From positions 7,126,501 to 7,190,500 of the forward strand of contig NC_092569.1 in assembly GCF_037975245.1 (NCBI RefSeq): 64,000 nt of DNA, given 5' to 3'. Position 1 is the stretch's first letter, and each line of letters opens with the position of its first letter. The DNA comes from Apostichopus japonicus. Its lineage: Eukaryota > Echinodermata > Holothuroidea > Aspidochirotida > Stichopodidae. Of the stretch, positions 59,099 to 64,000 are shown in pieces. The notes beneath the pieces are model-generated. The model saw nothing but the letters and a program-made list of their open reading frames with translations, was not told the origin of the DNA and searched no databases. A program made the position numbers and the translations under genes.

Positions 59099-59160
59099 TG
59101 GCTCAGCGGATAGAGCAGTGGACTGGTAACCTGATGAACTGAGTTCGACTCCATCAATGG
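59099..59160 (+). repeat. tRNA-like sequence, probable SINE head
   Basis: TGGCTCAGCGGATAGAGC is a good box A and GAGTTCGACTCC a good box B, about 45 bases apart, with an anticodon-arm-like GGACTGGTAACCTG between. The acceptor strands do not pair, so it is not a functional tRNA gene. It differs from the other SINE heads in the window. Confidence 0.55.
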
Positions 59161-59239
59161 TTATACACATTTCAAATTTCTTTTTCTCTTTCATCAGTCC
59201 ACGCTGAAGTCTTGATATATTAATTCAACCATATAATTT

Positions 59240-59580
59240 ACTAGCTGATGTGGTGGCCGATGTTATAGAGGGTGACGAAAGACTCATTCCTCGTCGGTCG
59301 TGTAAATCGTGGCTAGGGTTCAAGACAGGCCTCTGGCGATAATACCTCTGGCTGTGGCATGGTGCTTTTTTTGTGGCCTAGGATCCCGTGCCATGTCTCC
59401 CTTGTTGTCGCAAAAGAACCCGGGAGGATGCGCAGAGGGTCGGTCAAATCGACCAGAAGCGTACTAGGTGGCGTGCGTGAATCCTTGCCTTTGGCCAGAG
59501 GTGGTGACATCTCTGCGACCGGCATGCTTGCAGCCACCGTCCACTGAATACGTGGCCTGATGAGGCGCTATTCTCCTAAA
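59240..59580. other. GC-rich island of unknown nature
   Basis: About 340 bases clearly richer in G+C and CpG than the surroundings. Both strands stay open for about 60-75 codons (+ 59359-59547; - 59313-59537, with PPLAKGKDSRTPPSTLLVDL). I recognise neither protein. It follows the tRNA-like sequence by 80 bases and could be the body of an unfamiliar SINE or LINE, an LTR piece, or captured coding sequence. Confidence 0.4.
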
Positions 59581-60958
59581 AGTGAATCTACGGATGCCTT
59601 TAAGAGCCACATAGTTATTTTATATAAAAAAACAACCTGTTTCAAACTAGCGCCATTGAAATACTTAAAAGCCATTTTTTTTTCTTGTCACTCTGAAGGT
59701 GGAATGAATTTTATTGTAATCGGTTATTTGTGGTAAGCCAAGCAAAACATTCAAACAGTCGGTTCACAAGGGTTTGCAGGAACTTAAATTAAACTCATTG
59801 TTTGACATAAATGTGTTGACAAAGATTTACACTACCTACACCAAAACAAGCATTATATTCGTTACAATGCCAGAGACATAGAAGCCAGCAAGACCATGAG
59901 ATAAAATTTTAATTTACATAGAATTCAATCTATATCACCATTGCAAGAAAACAAAAGTGTCAATATGGTCCCATTCTTAGCCACAGTGTTGTAGCAAATT
60001 CTAATACCGGATAGTAGGTATAGTTTCGGAATCAGTGATTCTTAAGAACTTTGTTTGAGATTCACAACAAAAAATACCCCGTATTGTGTTTTGATGACTT
60101 CACGAACAAAATTTACTTTGATATGCCGTGGACCGTTAGGAACCGCTGCTCTCAGTCTTGATAGGGTTGTATTCCTATAACACAATTACTTATTTTTTGT
60201 TTCTTTTTGGAATGACCCTTTAAACAGTTGATGTTCACTAGTTAAAGCGACTGGACCTTGTAGTTTAGTACACAGCTCATTTGGCTAGTTCCTCGGTTGC
60301 TCTACAAAACTCAATGAGAAAAATTAAGATTATATGGTCTCAAATGACATGTTTATAATTATTACAAATTTATTAACGACAAATGATGTTGAATGCCATC
60401 CAGGGGTGCTCTGTTGCTTATATGAAGTTTAACGAACGGATTCTGGTTGACCCCAAAACCGACGGATTAACATTAACTATAAGAACCGCAGTGAGGAGCC
60501 GACGTCACCATCAAGTTAGCCTATACGAATATTCCAGAAATAAGTGTCTTTAACGAAACATATCTTGAAAAATACTGGAATAGCTCTGTATACAGAAACA
60601 TGATTGGACTCAAAGTTGTCTGTTTTTTTTATTGTATTATAACATATCAAAACTAAAATTGTGACTTATTCATTATTTAATTATTTAATTGAGTTATAAA
60701 GTGTCAGCAAAATCTATCTGTCGATCATTCTCCCATGATTGAATACCGGGGATACTTTTAAGAAAAGTCACCCAGGAAATAACCTGAGCACGAAAACCAA
60801 ACTACCGAACGTCTAATCCGCTCTCAACCACAGGCCCCTTGCATCGACACTGTGACTGTGTGATCATCGTCAGGTGACAATTCTCCTCGAAAGGGAACAG
60901 ATACTACACGTGATCTTCGGGATGTCTTCGGTCGATCTGTTAGTTGTACACGATTCAG

Positions 60959-61126
60959 GATGAAACTAGTTTGATCTCGGAAGAATGTTATCCGATTCCT
61001 TGTTCTTTATTCAGTTTGTTTCATAAGTCAATGGACAACATTCGGATGAACAATGAACAGATGAAGATAACTGCCATTTCTGGAATACCAAGTAGTGCCC
61101 GTTATGTCGAACACGTAACTCACTAA
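60959..61126 (+). CDS. Candidate terminal exon, unknown protein
   Basis: After TTGTACACGATTCAG the frame is open for 55 residues to TAA: DETSLISEECYPIPCSLFSL, then HKSMDNIRMNNEQMKITAIS, then GIPSSARYVEHVTH. The composition looks coding and the flanking DNA does not. The acceptor lacks a strong pyrimidine tract, no partner exon was found, and no family is recognised. It lies inside the putative 8.26-kb element. Confidence 0.28.
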   Translation, partial: DETSLISEECYPIPCSLFSLFHKSMDNIRMNNEQMKITAISGIPSSARYVEHVTH

Positions 61127-61539
61127 TGGACTTTATCGATACTCAATGACGAACCACGCCTGCCTTATTTGAAACAAATTCACAACAATAGAGATTAATG
61201 CCATTCAAGTGGTCCATTTGCTTTCATACACCTCAAACCTGTACTACAATATGTTTACACTATATGAGCAGTCGAGAATTCACAGTGAACGTTTAGCGCT
61301 TTAATCGGCTTCCGGTAACATGTATCCAACATTCAATTGATGTAGGCCTATATATAACGACGAAAAGACATTCGGCATATGGACATTAATTTACTCTTAC
61401 GTACGTCCGTGAGGCTCATTTGCTTTCATTATTATCATTTGCTGCAAAATCAACTTTGGTAGCATATTTTCTCGCAATCTGGGAAAACAAACTCGAACTC
61501 TTCAAGGAAACTTATAAGGTCCCTGATAAGGCACCGTAT

Positions 61540-61640
61540 AATGGTATATTTCCGGCAATCTGAGAGGCATTTTTTGCAAAAAAAATTTTTTGAACGCTAC
61601 GCCCCAACTGATGGTGGCGCTCCGCTTAGATAGTGTCACT
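61540..61640 (-). repeat. Copy 8 of the shared internal module
   Basis: TATATTTCCGGCAATCTGAG, AACGCTACGCCCCAACTGAT and GGTGGCGCTCCGCTTAGATA occur in the orientation of copies 1-3. No termini were located. A C-run lies at 61995-62007 downstream. Confidence 0.65.
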
Positions 61641-63183
61641 GGAACAAGTAGATATAGATCCAGTTATGTTTTTGTATTACGCTGTTTGGTCAAAGTAACG
61701 CAAACCCGGTCACGATGTGGTTCCAAGCGGTACCATTACCTGGCAACAGCACTAAAATCCAATGGCGTGCGCAAGGTGCGAGGGCGGGAATGCCCCCTCC
61801 TCGACAAGATCCTTCAATCGCATCCTATGCCGGTACCTAATTCGCCGCTACTACTGACATCTGTTAATGCTTGTATACAAAATAATTCTCTAATAATATA
61901 TTTACATACCCATCTTAGAAGAGTCTTAGTTAAGGTAGCAGAAGTACACCCAACCATCATCAGGTGTCTATGTGATAGAGATGAACGACATACTCCCCCC
62001 CCCCCCCTCAAAAGCCGGTAAGAACGTGTTTATTCCATCCCGCAGGGAAATAGCAACTTAAAAGTTCTTTGACAGACAAAGGTGATGGCTTGAACAAATC
62101 AAAATATTACAGACCGATTCTCATTTGCTTTGATTTTTATATATTTATTGCAGTATCTATTTTCCATTATATAGTTGGGCTTCACAAAATAATGGAGGAT
62201 CGAACATGTTGAATTTCTTTCTCAAAATGGTCAACAGACTATTTTAATCTCAAAATATCAACTTTTCTTGAAAATTTGGGATAATGACATAGTTAGGTGG
62301 TACTATATAAAGAAGGATAGTGTATGAGGGCATAGCGAAAGGTCAAAATAAACTGTTGAATGATTTCGGTGTTTCCCTCAAACCTTCGACCTTTTCGACA
62401 TTTCGAAATTTTTTAAGGAAAAAGCCAAAACTTCCACGGACTTTGGTAGGCCTATGCCAAAACACATAATGATAATTTAACGGTTAGCTAGCTGTCAATT
62501 TCCTCGTAGAAATGGAACCGGGTACTGCTTTTACGTCGGTATACCAATGTGCTATGCGGTCATACTTTTAACAAGACTCGAATTTTCAATGATTGAATCT
62601 GCCTGGGTTATTTTTATACATGTTTCGACATGGCAAAACTAAAAATGACGGATAAATCCACACCTCAGCTCCCCCTTCTCCTTTCGTTCATGTCGAAGGT
62701 GAATAACCGGCACGCGATTGTAGTAGGCTATATATAGAATTGGTCAAACTCGTGCAGAAAAGTGTCCTGCAAAGTCATTACCATAAAACGGAAATGCTTC
62801 GAACGCTTGAGCTTTTGTGATGGACTTAATGTTTTTGTGTAACGTTGAACCTTCGTGGTTCACGATCCACACGCTTATGTTGTCTGAATAATTCTTGCGT
62901 CACATTTTGGTTCATTCTCCTCCTTATATTTCGACCTTTAACGACTGAATGTGTTAAGTACATTAGCTCTATACAGATGGCCAATACAATCGCTCTGTCT
63001 TTATTATTGATTACTTGCAGTGAGTTTATATATACCTTACACACACATGCCTCATCGATAATAGGGCCATTCATTTTATTGAAAATGGGCTCTAATATTT
63101 ACCAGGCTCCCCAGCCCACCGGTCCACCAGCCCACCGAGCATTGCCCAGATGCCCACGTGGCCAGTCCGCCACTGCTTTCAGC

Positions 63184-64000
63184 TGTAGATTGGGGCGCGC
63201 AAAATATCGCTATATATTACTCCATTAATCTGCCTAAATCAAAGCAACCTTTTGCGCAATGAAAATCTAAGGTTCAAAGGGCATCTATCTTCCACTCGCA
63301 ACTGGTGTTGAGTGAAAATCTTTGCCAAAAACCTCGCAGCAATAGCAGCAAACTTGTCTCAAAACTCCTTAATTTAAATCGTTTTATATTTGCGAATTAT
63401 GGCTGGTGGCATGTAGGAAATGCCTTACGAAATAATTTAGGAGATGTTTGGCCACCTTAAGTGTATATTGGTATTCTGACACAAAAACAATCTTCCTTTA
63501 CGTTAATTTTGTGTTAATGAACCCAATTTAACCCTACTCAAATGGGGATGACCAATGTTTATTGTGAGTAATATTTACCAGGGCCGCTAGTACTATACTC
63601 TACTGTGTATAGGGGTTGCCTGCATGCGCATAACCAAGCCGTGGTGATATCGATGTTCAATCAACTTTTTTAATTGGTTGAGAAATTAATATTTGAACCC
63701 AACATATTTATGAATGCCTTTGAAACACATTACGTACTTCGTAGGCTTAAACGGGTCAATGTATTTCCCCCAACGTAACTACATCCAAACCTGAAATTTT
63801 AATTCGGCACTGAATCTCAACAACTTCGAAATACGACGGAAAACTTCAACTACGGAGGCAATGATTTAATACAGGTCTGTGAATTACAACGGTATGGTCA
63901 ATTCCAATGAACGTTGTATGTACAAACAGCACACCTTTGTAATGCAACGACGTATGCAGTTATAGCGACACAATTAACCCAAAGGCGACTTTCGACGTTC
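63184..64000. other. No supported gene
   Basis: AT-rich sequence. The phrase TAATATTTACCAGG occurs at about 63570, as it does just inside the 63175 element end (about 63095). That hints at another relative of that terminus, but no boundary is clear. Confidence 0.3.

Larger units (their letters stand above)
54917..63175. mobile_element. Putative 8.26-kb hAT-like composite element
   Basis: The left end CAGGGGCGGACTGG (54917) and the right end, reverse-complemented CAGTGGCGGACTGG (63175), match at 13 of 14 bases. They are flanked by an exact 8-bp direct repeat CTTTCAGC at 54909-54916 and 63176-63183. If this is one insertion, it carries 8 kb that includes a nested hAT-like element (55254-56099), a Penelope fragment (58011-58400), a tRNA-like piece, a GC-rich island and two shared-module copies. 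No transposase was recognised inside. The alternative, two separate ends whose flanks match by chance, has a probability of about 1 in 65,000 for this pair. Confidence 0.6.

Noticed and set aside
61590-62021. 143-codon open frame on +
   Set aside because: It starts in copy 8 of the shared module and ends in a C-run, with no family resemblance or splice support.

Overview
The window is nuclear DNA of a marine invertebrate animal. The evidence is AT-rich sequence, long introns with GT..AG splice sites, coding DNA broken into small exons, and dense degenerate transposons. Frequent TAGGCCTA, TACAGTA and TACTGTA palindromes and several repeat types suggest an echinoderm or another invertebrate deuterostome. 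That placement is an inference of low certainty. Most open frames longer than 60 codons are chance or repeat-borne. The real genes were found by joining short exons at splice signals.

Genes. (1) On +, 2470-3657 holds the last two exons of a thiopurine S-methyltransferase (TPMT) type methyltransferase; its 5' part lies to the left or was not found. (2) On -, 12304-28985 holds a complete neuronal calcium sensor of the hippocalcin/neurocalcin group. It has three coding exons that join in phase to 195 residues, and its first intron is 12.8 kb. (3) On -, 33959-40194 holds phase-compatible exons of one or two protein-coding genes I cannot identify. (4) Weaker single-exon candidates lie on + at 24294, 38638 and 60959, and a frameshifted P2X7-C-terminal-like piece at 46996.

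Mobile DNA fills much of the rest. A Penelope-like retroelement at 4487-6099 has an 18-bp target duplication, 3' ends in inverted orientation, reverse-transcriptase and GIY-YIG remnants and a hammerhead-like motif. It sits inside one copy of a 0.4-kb tandem duplication. At least eight hAT-like non-autonomous elements were delimited by terminal inverted repeats. Seven have exact or near-exact 8-bp target duplications (966, 27029, 31985, 48717, 51602, 52151, 55254), and 14273 has a 6-bp one. A further pair of ends at 54917 and 63175 carries an exact 8-bp duplication and would define an 8.26-kb element. Several unrelated-looking termini enclose the same conserved internal module of about 120 bp, present eight times near both edges of the window. 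A hAT transposase C-terminal remnant lies at 46029-46340.

Layout: 1-2.4 kb repeats; 2.5-3.7 kb TPMT; 3.8-6.3 kb duplication plus Penelope; 6.3-29 kb calcium sensor and its introns; 30-40 kb unidentified minus-strand exons; 40-46 kb little recognisable; 46-64 kb transposon-rich. The TPMT and calcium-sensor genes converge. No bacterial-style operons, CRISPR arrays or functional tRNA genes were seen.
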